A stretch of DNA of 64,000 nt from JANRLJ01 sp034437895 (GTDB taxonomy: Bacteria; Chloroflexota; Anaerolineae; Aggregatilineales; Phototrophicaceae), in NCBI GenBank assembly GCA_034437895.1, contig DAOTTO010000325.1, positions 1-64,000 on the forward strand, written 5' to 3'. Below the pieces are notes generated by a model, which saw nothing but the letters and a program-made list of their open reading frames with translations, ran no database searches and was not told the origin of the DNA. The number at the start of each line of letters is the position of its first letter. Position 1 is the stretch's first letter. The translations under genes were made by a program, and so were the position numbers. This document shows positions 40,109-50,020 of the stretch, in pieces.

Positions 40109-41557
40109 ATGAAACTTCCTTTTGGTGGACATATTTTAGTCTTGGGCTGTGGGTCAGTTTCACGCTGCCTACAGCCTTTACTAATGCAACATTTGGAGAT
40201 GGATTTCTCAAAAATCACCCTCATGGATTTTGCCGATCTAAGACACCTTATCCCGGCATCAATTTCTGCCGGGGTAAATTATGTGCAAGATCGAATCACA
40301 CGCGAGGATTTGGCGCAGAAACTCTCGGCGCATTTAGCAGTCGGTGATTTGCTGATTGATCTCGCTTGGAATATCGATACAGGGGAAATTATTCAGTGGT
40401 GCCACGATCATCATGTGCTGTACTTAAACACGTCCGTCGAATTGTGGGATCCTTATGAGGATACCACTTCCATGATGCCTACGGAGCGAACTCTTTATGT
40501 GCGCCACATGGCCTTACAAAAGCGTGTGAAATCTTGGTCAGAAAAAGGCCCCACAGCCGTTATAGAACATGGGGCTAATCCCGGCCTCGCAAGCCATTGG
40601 ACGAAGGCTGGTCTGGAAGATATTGCGGCAGCGATGTTCAAAACCAACCTTGAAGCAGCACGGCGTAAAGCACTAGAAACGGCCATAGATCAGGGTAACT
40701 TCGCCCAACTTGCCATGCTTGAAGGCGTGAAGGTAATCCATATTTCTGAGCGCGATACCCAAATCAGCCATCAGCCCAAAAAAGTGAATGAGTTCGTCAA
40801 CACATGGTCGGTTGAAGGACTTTATGAGGAAGGCATCGCGCCAGCAGAAATGGGCTGGGGGACGCATGAACGTCGGCTGCCGCCTAACGCTCACAAACAC
40901 ACCTATGGCGTTGGCAACCAAATCTGTCTGGCACAGATGGGCATCAATACCTACGTGCGCTCATGGGTGCCTACCGGTGAAATCATCGGTATGGTTGTGC
41001 GGCATGGTGAGGCGTTTACAATCAGCAATCATCTGACGGTTTGGAACGAAGAAAAACCGATTTACCGCCCAACTGTTCATTATGCCTATCTCCCAACCGA
41101 CGCAGCCATGAATTCGCTTCATGAGTTAGAAATGCGAAACTTTCAACTTCAGGAAGCACAGCGCATTATGACCAATGAGATTGACAGTGGTAAAGATGAA
41201 TTAGGCGTGCTTCTTTTGGGGCATGATCTTAATGGGTGGTGGGTCGGCTCACAGTTGGATATTCATGAAGCGCGCCAGTTCGCACCAGGACAAAATGCCA
41301 CAACGTTACAAGTTGCTGCATCAATTTTAAGTGCGGTGATGTGGATGATTCGCAACCCCCAACAGGGCTTATGTGTGCCGGATGACTTACCCCACAGAGA
41401 AATCCTTTCCGTCGCCAACCCTTATTTGGGGACTTCTCCCTCAATACAGACAGATTGGACACCACTCAAGTACAGGATTGATCTCTTCGAGAATTTTGGA
41501 CGACCTAGACCCTCCGACGAAGATATATGGCAGTTTGAAACCTTTCTAGTGTTGTAA
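40109..41557 (+). CDS. hss: Homospermidine synthase
   Basis: A 482-residue NAD-dependent enzyme that joins two putrescines (or spermidine plus putrescine) into sym-homospermidine. The length matches characterised bacterial enzymes of about 480. The N-terminal dinucleotide fold is GGHILVLGCGSVSRCLQPLL. Further family segments include LIDLAWNIDTGEIIQWC, YLNTSVELWDPY, EHGANPGLASHWTK and GMVVRHGEAFTI. It directly follows the ornithine decarboxylase gene, which gives a complete ornithine to homospermidine route. To my knowledge homospermidine is a characteristic polyamine of Chloroflexus, which fits the proposed phylum. Confidence 0.94.
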   Translation: MKLPFGGHILVLGCGSVSRCLQPLLMQHLEMDFSKITLMDFADLRHLIPASISAGVNYVQDRITREDLAQKLSAHLAVGDLLIDLAWNIDTGEIIQWCHDHHVLYLNTSVELWDPYEDTTSMMPTERTLYVRHMALQKRVKSWSEKGPTAVIEHGANPGLASHWTKAGLEDIAAAMFKTNLEAARRKALETAIDQGNFAQLAMLEGVKVIHISERDTQISHQPKKVNEFVNTWSVEGLYEEGIAPAEMGWGTHERRLPPNAHKHTYGVGNQICLAQMGINTYVRSWVPTGEIIGMVVRHGEAFTISNHLTVWNEEKPIYRPTVHYAYLPTDAAMNSLHELEMRNFQLQEAQRIMTNEIDSGKDELGVLLLGHDLNGWWVGSQLDIHEARQFAPGQNATTLQVAASILSAVMWMIRNPQQGLCVPDDLPHREILSVANPYLGTSPSIQTDWTPLKYRIDLFENFGRPRPSDEDIWQFETFLVL

Positions 41558-41575
41558 AAAAATTAAGGCAGTGTT

Positions 41576-41610
41576 AAGCGGGTGATAAACTTTATCACCC
41601 GCTTTGTATT
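41576..41610 (+). terminator. Rho-independent terminator after the homospermidine operon
   Basis: AAGCGGGTGATAAA and TTTATCACCCGCTT form an almost continuous 14-bp inverted repeat (41576-41604), followed by TTGTATT. Confidence 0.88.
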
Positions 41611-41679
41611 AAATTTGATTTCACACATTATCTCCATTAAAATGCCACTACGATTTTTAAAGAAGAGGAAATAAAGCCC

Positions 41680-42396
41680 ATGATGAGATTATTTGGCAGA
41701 GGAAGTAATAAAGCCTTGATGTCCGTCAAAGATGCCGATCTCATCGAGACAACCCTGTTAAACAGCGCCCGTAAACTCGATAGGCCGCTTCGTATTTTGG
41801 AATGGGGCAGCGGCAAGAGTACCCTTTATTACACGGATATGCTCTCACAAAATCATGTTCCGTTTGAATGGGTATCGCTGGAGTATGACCGCCTTTATTT
41901 TCAAGAGTATCTCGCGCCACGTTTGCAAAATACAGTTAAAAATCCTGTCGAAGTACTGTTTTCCGATGCGGGGAAGGTCACACCCTACACGACTTTAAAT
42001 AACGATAGCAATCCGACTTCCCTTCTACAATTGGTTGTCTTCGATTATGGGTTGCTTAAACCGAGTCGGCGTAAAGAAGATCGAGAGATCATGATGGACG
42101 ATTACGTCATTTACCCTTCCACCCTCCAGAAAACATTCGATGTGATTATTGTCGATGGACGTAAACGCAGTCGATGCCTGATTGAGGCCGCACAAATTGC
42201 GAAAGATCAAACGATTGTCTTCTGTCATGATGCCCACCGTCAATATTATCACAGCGCCTTCAATCATTACCCGTATCATCGCCTTGTTGGGGATTGGCTC
42301 TGGGTAGGGTCACATTCTAAACAAGCTGTTGAGTTAATTTCTTCATTTCATGCACAGTCCTTCGGGATTTCGCGTTTTTTCACGATACAGGCTTAA
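41680..42396 (+). CDS. Rossmann-fold protein resembling SAM-dependent methyltransferases
   Basis: A 238-residue protein. RILEWGSGKSTLYYTDML at about 38-55 resembles methyltransferase motif I with an acidic residue after the first strand (WVSLEYDRLY). TFDVIIVDGRKRSRCLIEA at about 150-168 resembles the motif IV strand with its Asp-Gly, followed by FCHDAHR. Similar proteins occur in polysaccharide and nonribosomal clusters, but I cannot assign a substrate. ATG 41680 has GAGGAAAT upstream. The next gene starts 7 bases after its stop, so the two are probably coupled. Confidence 0.65.
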   Translation: MMRLFGRGSNKALMSVKDADLIETTLLNSARKLDRPLRILEWGSGKSTLYYTDMLSQNHVPFEWVSLEYDRLYFQEYLAPRLQNTVKNPVEVLFSDAGKVTPYTTLNNDSNPTSLLQLVVFDYGLLKPSRRKEDREIMMDDYVIYPSTLQKTFDVIIVDGRKRSRCLIEAAQIAKDQTIVFCHDAHRQYYHSAFNHYPYHRLVGDWLWVGSHSKQAVELISSFHAQSFGISRFFTIQA

Positions 42397-42403
42397 CCAA
42401 ACT

Positions 42404-43651
42404 ATGCTAAATCGCATCGGTTACTACTGCTGGGCTGGGCCAGGCACCATTCGTATGATCCGCGTCAAGTACTTTACCCCGCGAATCGACGAGCAAAGCC
42501 TAATGACCAGCTATGATTACGACTATCTGGCTAAAGCCAAAGAGTTATTTGGCATTACCGATTTTTGGGCAACTTATTCATGGGGCTTCTCGGATAAAAC
42601 CGAACAGGAAGATCGCAGTTTCTTGCTCGATAGATTAGATAACTTCAAACGTCTTGGGATTAAAGTTCACGCCTATATTCAGGGGCCAAATCTCGTCTAT
42701 GATGAATTCCCGGATAAAACGTGGTGGGCAAGGGATGAAAAAGACCGGCTTATCCCCTATTATCGTGGACGGCGCATGTGTTCTATCCATAATCAGGAGT
42801 ATGTGGATTATGTCGTCGAAAAAATCCGCGCCACGCACGGATTGGGTTTTGACGGCATTTTTGTGGACAACATTCAACATGGTCAATTGGGCGTTCCCAC
42901 TCAGCCCGGTAATCTCCCGTTTGTCTTCTGCGGTGATTATTCTGCGCCAGCAAGGGCGGAATTTCGTGCTGAAACTGGAACCGATATCCCTGACGATTTT
43001 GAGCGTGACCCTGATCTTACCGCTACTTACCTTAATTTTCGCGTAGAAGCGAATACTCGCTACATTGAATGCTTGGCGGATGTGGTTCATGAGGGTGCGA
43101 TGGAATTTGGGTCGAATTTTTATGACCCCAAATTTGACCCCAAGTATATCTATGCCATTGATTTAGATAAAAAAACTGCCGCCCAAGACTACATCCTGTT
43201 TGAAAATCATGCCTTGCCCAGCAGTGATGGAAAAAAGAATAATGCCTATATCGAGCGCCTCATTGAAAAACGCAAAATCACTAAGCCTGTTTTTGTGGTG
43301 AGCTATCGCAACGGCGTTGGCATGGCACCCCAATTCGCGCAGGAAGACCTTGATAATCTCTACAGCGAAGCATCAAAATCTAATTTTTTGTTGTGTCTAA
43401 AGGGCAGCGAGTTCACCACGAAGAATGTCTGGCACAATCTCTACCTTGATGAGTATCACCTTCCGCAGCGCAATAAATTGTTGCCCAGGGAAGAAAAAGA
43501 GTCGAGTCTTGATGCCCTATTCTTTGCGATGAAAGTGCCTGCTTTCCGCTGGGTGATGAAGCGTTATTATAATCCACTCTATCGCATCGCCTTTGAGTGG
43601 AAGGTTTGCTTCTTTATGGTCAAGATTGTCTACGATACAACCTTAAAGTAG
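42404..43651 (+). CDS. Putative TIM-barrel glycoside hydrolase-like protein
   Basis: A 415-residue protein. It opens RIGYYCWAGPGTIRMIRVKYF, contains LGIKVHAYIQGPN (about 83-95) and a barrel-strand motif GLGFDGIFVDNIQHG (about 145-159). The FDGIFVDN pattern is common at the fourth strand of putative glycosidases. No signal peptide is seen, so it would be cytoplasmic unless exported otherwise. ATG 42404 is chosen; the frame continues upstream into the previous gene and the ribosome binding site is weak. The C-terminus has a basic stretch and a hydrophobic segment. Substrate and activity are unknown. Confidence 0.6.
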   Translation: MLNRIGYYCWAGPGTIRMIRVKYFTPRIDEQSLMTSYDYDYLAKAKELFGITDFWATYSWGFSDKTEQEDRSFLLDRLDNFKRLGIKVHAYIQGPNLVYDEFPDKTWWARDEKDRLIPYYRGRRMCSIHNQEYVDYVVEKIRATHGLGFDGIFVDNIQHGQLGVPTQPGNLPFVFCGDYSAPARAEFRAETGTDIPDDFERDPDLTATYLNFRVEANTRYIECLADVVHEGAMEFGSNFYDPKFDPKYIYAIDLDKKTAAQDYILFENHALPSSDGKKNNAYIERLIEKRKITKPVFVVSYRNGVGMAPQFAQEDLDNLYSEASKSNFLLCLKGSEFTTKNVWHNLYLDEYHLPQRNKLLPREEKESSLDALFFAMKVPAFRWVMKRYYNPLYRIAFEWKVCFFMVKIVYDTTLK

Positions 43652-43661
43652 TGGGTTGATA

Positions 43662-44915
43662 TTATGCTTCTGTTATAGGTCGGCGGATTTGCATCATCGT
43701 ATGGACAGCCATACCCGCCACCAATCCCCAAAACGGCGCACCAATCCCTAGCAATGTAAAATCCGCGGCGGTGCAAAGAAAAGCGACAATCGCCGCATCA
43801 CGATAATCTGGTTTTTCCATCGCGCCGCCTAACGAGGTGGCAATAACGCCGCTCAATGAGAGACCAGCGATTGTGGAGACAAATACACTTGGGAAGACGT
43901 AAAACAAGTCAACGACTGCCGCACCGAATAATCCCAAGGTAACATGCCATGCCCCAGAGGCTACAGCGCTGCTATACCGTTTGTCATGATCGGGCTGGGC
44001 ATCTGGCCCTACCACAATCGCCGCCGTCAGCGCACCTAAGCAGTTACCGTGTCCGCCGAAAAACGCCAAAATCATCGAAATCGCCCCAGTGATTGTCAAA
44101 ATCCCGTTGATCGGCGCATCATAGCCATTAGCCCGTAAAACTGCCTGCCCCGGCGCGTATTGAGAGCTAACCGCCAAAGCAAAAAGCGGGAGCGCGAGGC
44201 TCAATGCTGCCTCGATTGTAAAAGTTGGCATGGTGATGATAGGCAGAGTCATAACGAGGCGTACTTGGGTAAAATTAAGCTGCCCCAAAGTCCCTGCAAT
44301 AAGCACACCAATCACCATCGCACCTAAACTCGGCGCACGAAATTTAAATCGCTTCATTAAAAAGAAAACTGCCACCATTGCAACAATCATGAGTGGATTG
44401 TTCGGATTATCATCTAACGCATTAAAAAGTCCTAATCCAAATCGCAGCAGCACACCGCCCAAAACCGCCAATACAACGGGTTGGGGAATTAACTTCATAA
44501 CACGTCCAAATAAACCGCTCATACCCAATAACGTCACAGCAGCCGCGCTTAAAAGATATGCCCCAATCGCCTCAGAAAGCGGAAAATTCATAAGGCTGCT
44601 CACAAGTAGAGCTGCGCCTGCCGTCGAATATGGCGTAGTAATGGGCTGTCGAAACAAAAGCGATGTGAAAATGGTCGCAACCCCATTGCCAACAACCACT
44701 GCCCATACCCACGAAGATGTTTGCTCTGGAGAAAGGTTGGCAGCAGCAGCGGCGTTCAGGACAATCAACAGAGGCCCAGTATAGTTAATCAGCACGACAA
44801 TAAAACCGGCTGTAATGCCAGAAAGTGTTATCGCGTTGGGCAGATCACGTAGATTGCGCCAAAAATTTCCGAAACTTAACGGCGTAGGTGTAATGAGCGG
44901 CGTATCAAGAGCCAT
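43662..44915 (-). CDS. BenE-family benzoate/H+ symporter-like permease
   Basis: A 417-residue membrane protein with about 12 hydrophobic segments, matching the BenE family: GITAGFIVVLINYTGPLLIV near residue 34, TPYSTAGAALL at about 93-103, SQYAPGQAVLRANGY at about 236-250 and FFGGHGNCLGALTAAI at about 272-287. Family members import benzoate with protons, but many relatives have no known substrate, and no aromatic catabolism genes are nearby. AAGGA precedes the ATG. It is transcribed alone, convergent with the GH-like gene across a 10-base gap without room for a separate terminator. Confidence 0.9.
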   Translation of the reverse strand: MALDTPLITPTPLSFGNFWRNLRDLPNAITLSGITAGFIVVLINYTGPLLIVLNAAAAANLSPEQTSSWVWAVVVGNGVATIFTSLLFRQPITTPYSTAGAALLVSSLMNFPLSEAIGAYLLSAAAVTLLGMSGLFGRVMKLIPQPVVLAVLGGVLLRFGLGLFNALDDNPNNPLMIVAMVAVFFLMKRFKFRAPSLGAMVIGVLIAGTLGQLNFTQVRLVMTLPIITMPTFTIEAALSLALPLFALAVSSQYAPGQAVLRANGYDAPINGILTITGAISMILAFFGGHGNCLGALTAAIVVGPDAQPDHDKRYSSAVASGAWHVTLGLFGAAVVDLFYVFPSVFVSTIAGLSLSGVIATSLGGAMEKPDYRDAAIVAFLCTAADFTLLGIGAPFWGLVAGMAVHTMMQIRRPITEA

Positions 44916-44998
44916 GAAGTGTCCTTAAACAAAGTCGAAAATTATAAACACGTATGTCATTATGGCACATGACACGTCATCGTTACTCGGACAATTTG

Positions 44999-46870
44999 CT
45001 ATATCTTCACAGAGACATGGCTCCCATTAGCCGTAATCGCTTCAAGTTCAGGAGAAAATTCTTCAAATTGGCGGCGGTAAAGCTGGGCATACACGCCGTT
45101 TTTGAGCAAGAGCGCATCATGTGTCCCGTCTTCGATGATACTGCCTTGTTTCATCACAAGAATACGATCCGCATCACGTACCGTGCTTAAGCGATGGGCA
45201 ATTATTAAGCTCGTACGATTTTTCAAAACATGAAGCAATCCTTCCTGAATGAGCGCTTCTGTTTCGGTATCGATATTACTTGTTGCTTCATCAAGGACGA
45301 GAATGCTGTTTGGGTTATGGATAAGCGCTCGCGCTAATGCCAGCAGTTGACGCTGCCCTTGTGAAAAGTTTGCGCCTCCCGGCAGCAGTTGATAATCATA
45401 CCCACCGGGTAGTTTTTCGATAAACGGTGCAGCACAAGCAGTTCGTGCCGCGCTTTTCATTTGCTCATCTGTGATCTTGGGGTCGAACAGGCGTAGATTA
45501 TCCGCTACTGTGCCATTAAAACAATAAGGATTTTGTGGGACGACCATGACACATTTCCGCAAATCCTCTAGCGCCATTTCACGCACATCAATGCCATCAA
45601 TCATGACCCGCCCACTGTCAACATCATAAAAGCGTGCAATTAAACCCGCGAGCGATGTTTTTCCGGCTCCTGTCGCGCCGACGATGGCGACCCTTTCTCC
45701 TTCTGCGATGTGTAAAGTTAGATCGCGCAGCATAGGGGCATCCGCTTCATAGCTGAAATTCACATGGTCAAGCGTAATCGTGTGGCGGGGTTTCTCTTCG
45801 ATCTTGACAGGGTTTTTCGGATTAACGATATTCGGCTCAACACTCAGCATTCGTGCAATGCGCTCACCGGCAGAAAGCGCACTTTGAATTTGTGCGAACT
45901 GTTCAGAAAGCTGCAAAATCGGTTCAAAACTGCGGCGGGTATATTGAATAAATGAAATCAGCATACCGAGTGTCGCCCAACCTGCTAACACGCCATTTCC
46001 ACCGCCATAAAGCACCATTGCTAAACTGACCGTCGTGAGAATTTGCAGGATGGAAGCGAAAATTGTGTATTGGTCACGCATTTCCATGTGAATTTCACGG
46101 TAGTCGTGATTGACTCGATCAAATTCATCAAGACTCTGCTTTTGCCTGCCAAAAAGCTGGACGATCAACATACCATTAAACTGCTCATTGAGGAGGGATT
46201 GATATTCCCCAACCAATTTATGAAAATGGGAAGAGGCCGCACGAATCCTTTTACGAAAATACACTGTCGTAAATGTCATAACGGGCAAAACACACAAGCC
46301 CAAAATGGCTAATTGCCAGTTAAGTGCGAACATTACGACAATAATGCCCACCAACGTGACAAGGTTACTGGCGACAATGACGATACTCGTGGAAAGAAGT
46401 TCCGTGAGCGCTTCAATATCGTTGGAAAGCCGTGCAACAAGTAAGCCTACCGGCGTTTTATTAAAAAAGCGCATATCCTGCTTCAGAATATGCTCAAAAA
46501 GTGTCTGACGCATATTCACGAGCGCGTTTTGCCCTACAGTTTGCAGCAGATAAATCTGACCAAAGCGCAGTACAAACAATAACGGAATAGAACCGAAATA
46601 GACGAAAGCGTAAGCCCATAAGCTATTCAAGTCTTGATTGGCAATCGGCCCATCAACCGCCCGCTGAATCAGATAAGGTGGCAGCAGCGAAAGCCCCGTT
46701 ATACATAAGAGCAAAACGAAAACCACTGCAAGCTGCTTCCAAAACGGCGCGACAAATTTCGACAATAAGAGGATTAAAAAGCGATCACTGACCCGACTAT
46801 CGGTAGGGATCGTCCCCTCGACCTGAACTGACGGTTTAACAGACGCAGTTGTAGCTTTAATTTTTGGCAT
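44999..46870 (-). CDS. ABC exporter half-transporter, catalytic (Glu) subunit of heterodimer 1
   Basis: A 623-residue exporter with six transmembrane helices (about 35-335) and a C-terminal ATPase domain. Walker A is VGATGAGKTSLAG and Walker B ILVLDEATSNID keeps the catalytic Glu. The signature is FSQGQRQLLALARAL, a deviation from LSGGQ, and the H-loop is IIAHRLSTV. It overlaps the upstream partner by 14 bases; GGAGG upstream drives its start. With the partner it forms an asymmetric heterodimer, as in TM287/288 and BmrCD, where the deviating signature contributes to the degenerate site. The substrate is unknown; family members export drugs, lipids or peptides. Confidence 0.93.
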   Translation of the reverse strand: MPKIKATTASVKPSVQVEGTIPTDSRVSDRFLILLLSKFVAPFWKQLAVVFVLLLCITGLSLLPPYLIQRAVDGPIANQDLNSLWAYAFVYFGSIPLLFVLRFGQIYLLQTVGQNALVNMRQTLFEHILKQDMRFFNKTPVGLLVARLSNDIEALTELLSTSIVIVASNLVTLVGIIVVMFALNWQLAILGLCVLPVMTFTTVYFRKRIRAASSHFHKLVGEYQSLLNEQFNGMLIVQLFGRQKQSLDEFDRVNHDYREIHMEMRDQYTIFASILQILTTVSLAMVLYGGGNGVLAGWATLGMLISFIQYTRRSFEPILQLSEQFAQIQSALSAGERIARMLSVEPNIVNPKNPVKIEEKPRHTITLDHVNFSYEADAPMLRDLTLHIAEGERVAIVGATGAGKTSLAGLIARFYDVDSGRVMIDGIDVREMALEDLRKCVMVVPQNPYCFNGTVADNLRLFDPKITDEQMKSAARTACAAPFIEKLPGGYDYQLLPGGANFSQGQRQLLALARALIHNPNSILVLDEATSNIDTETEALIQEGLLHVLKNRTSLIIAHRLSTVRDADRILVMKQGSIIEDGTHDALLLKNGVYAQLYRRQFEEFSPELEAITANGSHVSVKI

Positions 46871-48653
46871 AGTTGGCCTCCTCTGGGTTCATTTCCTCAT
46901 CGCTTTCAGTACTCATCTCGCGCTCGACCATACGCGCATATAAGCCGTTATGAGCGATTAACTCATGATGCTTTCCTTGTTCGACAATTTGCCCCTCATC
47001 CATCACGACAATAAAATCCGCATCTTTCACCGTCGCAATCCGATGAGCGATAATCAGGCTGGTGCGCGATTTAAATACTTGGCGCAAATCTGCCAGAATA
47101 TCCGCAGCAGTTTGGGTGTCTACGCTAGATAGTGCGTCGTCTAATACCAAAATTGCCGGGTCACGAATAATCGCCCGCGCAATCGCCACGCGCTGTTTTT
47201 GTCCGCCGGAAAGCATCACCCCTTTTTCGCCGACTAGAGTATCCAGACCACGCGGGAGCTGTGGTAAATCGTTGCTCACCCGTGAAATATGAACCACACG
47301 ATCAACACTATCGTCCGCGATGTTATCTCTCCCCATACGGATATTATCCTGAAGCGGCTGACTGAAGAGAAATGTCGATTGTGGCACATACGCAATAGCG
47401 CGGCGCAAATCATCTAAAACTAATGTGCGAGCGTCTGCCCCATCAATCATGACGCGGCCTTCTGTCGGATCCATCACCCGCGCCAGCAAATTCATAAGGA
47501 GTGTTTTCCCACATCCCGTCGGCCCCACAAATGCGACAACCGAGCCTGCTGGAACGTGGAGCGAAATATCGTGCAAAACCCAATGATTGTCTATCTTGAT
47601 GCCGATATTTTCAAAAATGATTTCGCCACAGGGTATCTTAAGCGACTTTGCGTCTTGTTCATCCGCGATTTTGGCAGGCTGCAAAAGTGGCGTAAGCCGG
47701 ACTAATGCGCCGCGTGTTTGCTGCAAGCGCTGATAAATGGTGCCAATTTGAAGCAGCGCCGTACTGATGAGGCCGAGATAAATCAAAAATTGTGCGAAGT
47801 TACCCACCGTCAATGACCCATTGACCGCCATTATCCCCCCGAATACCACGACAATCCCCGATGTGGCCTCACTAATCATATTCGGCAGCATTCCGACTGG
47901 TTCATTACGCCGCTTAAAATAGAGCCACCGCCTTCGATATTCTAAGTTTTCTTGGTGGAACTTCTCCGCTGCGCCTGCTTCTTTACCCGAAGTCTTAACC
48001 GTCTGTATCCCGCTGATGACATCTTGCACCAGACCAGAAACATTGCCGGCTTGATCTTGAACTTGTTCAAACATCGGAACAAGGGCGCGACCAGCACGTA
48101 ACTGAAATATAGTCGAAATAGTTAAGACAATAAAAACGATTAAAGTAAGGGGCAGATTGACCGTAGCAAGCAAGAAAAATGCCATAATAACAGAAAGCAC
48201 CGCACTGCCAATGCGGTTTAGTCCAAGCGCCAGCAAACGCCAGATCATTTCCAGATCGCTATTCATACGAGAGATCAAGTCGCCTGTTGTATAGCTTTGG
48301 TAGAAACCTTGCTCCAATGTCACCAGATTGCTGAACAAAGTTTTACGAACATCATAAACCACCGAGTAGGCCACATCGCCGCTGTAGGTGCGCTGCCCGT
48401 AAAATGCTGCCAGTGTAATGAGCGCAAACACCACCAGTAAGAAAATATCCCCGGCTAGTTGTTGTAATGAAATACCTTCACGGACATGATCGATAATCTG
48501 ACCAATCAAATAAGGTTCAGCCGCCGCCGTAATTCCGCCTAGAATTCCCGACACAAGGGCTGCAATAGTGTGAGTTTTATGTCCCACCACAAATCGCCAC
48601 AGCCAACGCATGTCTGCTTGTGGGCTTCCTGTGTTGTCTCCTTGCTTCGTCAT
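46857..48653 (-). CDS. ABC exporter half-transporter, degenerate-site (Asp) subunit of heterodimer 1
   Basis: A 598-residue exporter, first gene of the pair. It has six transmembrane helices and an ATPase domain with Walker A VGPTGCGKTLLMN, canonical signature LSGGQKQRVAIARAI and H-loop IIAHRIATV. Walker B reads ILVLDDALSSVD, so Asp replaces the catalytic Glu. That places the non-hydrolysing site on this subunit's Walker motifs and the partner's FSQGQ signature, while this subunit's LSGGQ completes the active site with the partner. It is divergent from the sugar-acid operon across a 321-base gap. Confidence 0.93.
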   Translation of the reverse strand: MTKQGDNTGSPQADMRWLWRFVVGHKTHTIAALVSGILGGITAAAEPYLIGQIIDHVREGISLQQLAGDIFLLVVFALITLAAFYGQRTYSGDVAYSVVYDVRKTLFSNLVTLEQGFYQSYTTGDLISRMNSDLEMIWRLLALGLNRIGSAVLSVIMAFFLLATVNLPLTLIVFIVLTISTIFQLRAGRALVPMFEQVQDQAGNVSGLVQDVISGIQTVKTSGKEAGAAEKFHQENLEYRRRWLYFKRRNEPVGMLPNMISEATSGIVVVFGGIMAVNGSLTVGNFAQFLIYLGLISTALLQIGTIYQRLQQTRGALVRLTPLLQPAKIADEQDAKSLKIPCGEIIFENIGIKIDNHWVLHDISLHVPAGSVVAFVGPTGCGKTLLMNLLARVMDPTEGRVMIDGADARTLVLDDLRRAIAYVPQSTFLFSQPLQDNIRMGRDNIADDSVDRVVHISRVSNDLPQLPRGLDTLVGEKGVMLSGGQKQRVAIARAIIRDPAILVLDDALSSVDTQTAADILADLRQVFKSRTSLIIAHRIATVKDADFIVVMDEGQIVEQGKHHELIAHNGLYARMVEREMSTESDEEMNPEEANYAKN

Positions 48654-48974
48654 GAGCGCATAGTTCCTCTTTAGCTTGTTATTTCCTGACTTTCTATCGT
48701 ATCAGCCGAAGTTAATGCCAACTAAAACCAATCATGAAAAAACGTAGAAAATCATCCTCATAAATATGAATATTTGATAAGTGCCTATCGTAAACGCATC
48801 AAAAAGATTTTTAAAGGCTCTTAAAAGGTCATCTAAATAAAATCTGGCGGCCACTTTGGATATTTTGCGGCTCTTTCTCAAAATTCAATCTTGAGGCACA
48901 ATCAGGCTATCTCATGAAAGTAATTATTTGCTGAAGGCTTGCAGGCTAACAGCTTATTGCTAAAGGCAAACTTG
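48654..48974. other. Gene-free divergent intergenic region (321 bases)
   Basis: This lies between the first ABC exporter operon and the SIS-larA operon and should hold both promoters. It is A/T-rich in its centre. I found no convincing -35/-10 pair, hairpin or repeat; a TTGAGG at 48891-48896 has no good -10 partner. Confidence 0.5.
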
Positions 48975-50009
48975 ATGTATCTCATCGAAAGTGAAATTAA
49001 CGAACAACCCGCAGTCATTCACCGCATCATCACAGAACAAGCAGAAAACGCCAAAAGAATTGCGGCGGCAATTCGTGAATTTAACCCGACATTCGTCTGT
49101 ATTGCTGCGCGGGGTACATCGGATAATGCTGGTCGTTACGCGCAATATCTCATGGGAATAGAAGCGCGGCTTCCGGTAATGCTGGCAACTCCTTCGGTAC
49201 ATACCTTATACGAGGCTGCGCCCGATCTCTCCCGCGCATTGGTAATTGGCATTTCTCAGTCAGGCCACTCAGAAGATATTTATCGTGTTATCACCGATGC
49301 GCGTTCGCAAGGAGCGCTTACATTAAGCATCACGAACAATGCTAGCTCTCGCATCGCGCAAACGGCTGCCTATCATTTTGACCTCTTGGCTGGCGAAGAA
49401 CTCAGCATCGCCGCCACAAAAACCTATACGGCGCAATTAACGGCTGTTGCGCTGCTGGTGGCGACATTGGTCGACAAATCAGAATTGTACTCACAACTTT
49501 CTACCTTATCTGACCTTGTTAAAGATACACTACTTTTGAGTGAGGCTATCCCCCGCTGGACAGAGCGCTACCGTTATATGGAGCATTTTGCCTCCATCGG
49601 ACGCGGTTACAATTATTGCACAGCCTTTGAAATCAGTTTGAAGGTCAAAGAACTTTGCTCTGTCATCAGTGAACAATACAGCGAGGCGGATTTTCGGCAC
49701 GGCCCGATTGCCATTATCAAACCGGGCTTTCCTGCACTTGTGGTTGCACCAGATGGAAAACCCGTACATGGCTTAATTGATTTATTGGAGATGCTGCGCC
49801 AGCGTAAAGCGGAGTGTTTAGTGATTTCCAATCATCCCGACGCGCTTGGGTTCGCCAAAAACGGAATGCGTTTGCCCCAACAACCTGAATGGCTTACGCC
49901 GATTACGGCTGTTATTCCCGGTCAAGTTTTTGCCATGAATTTAGCCCTTGTGAGGGGGCTACCCGTAGATAAACCTGAAGGTCTGACTAAAGTGACCAAT
50001 ACTATTTGA
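48975..50009 (+). CDS. SIS-domain sugar-phosphate isomerase/deaminase (GlmS/AgaS-like)
   Basis: A 344-residue protein with two SIS domains, like the isomerase half of GlmS and stand-alone sugar-6-phosphate deaminases. Motifs include AARGTSDNAGRYAQYLMG (about 46-63), GISQSGHSEDI (about 93-103), LSIAATKTYTAQL and EADFRHGPIAII (about 234-245). The glutaminase domain of GlmS is absent, so ammonia release or isomerisation of an amino-sugar phosphate is more likely than synthesis. ATG 48975 is chosen over TTG 48939 because AAAGG lies upstream. It is the first gene of the operon with the LarA homologue, FGGY kinase and uronate isomerase. Confidence 0.85.
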   Translation: MYLIESEINEQPAVIHRIITEQAENAKRIAAAIREFNPTFVCIAARGTSDNAGRYAQYLMGIEARLPVMLATPSVHTLYEAAPDLSRALVIGISQSGHSEDIYRVITDARSQGALTLSITNNASSRIAQTAAYHFDLLAGEELSIAATKTYTAQLTAVALLVATLVDKSELYSQLSTLSDLVKDTLLLSEAIPRWTERYRYMEHFASIGRGYNYCTAFEISLKVKELCSVISEQYSEADFRHGPIAIIKPGFPALVVAPDGKPVHGLIDLLEMLRQRKAECLVISNHPDALGFAKNGMRLPQQPEWLTPITAVIPGQVFAMNLALVRGLPVDKPEGLTKVTNTI

Positions 50010-50020
50010 GCGAGGCAGTC

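Noticed and set aside
48781..48840. Short repeat TTAAAGGCTC / TTAAAAGGTC in the intergenic region
   Set aside because: Imperfect and only two copies in an A/T-rich stretch; no more than chance is needed.
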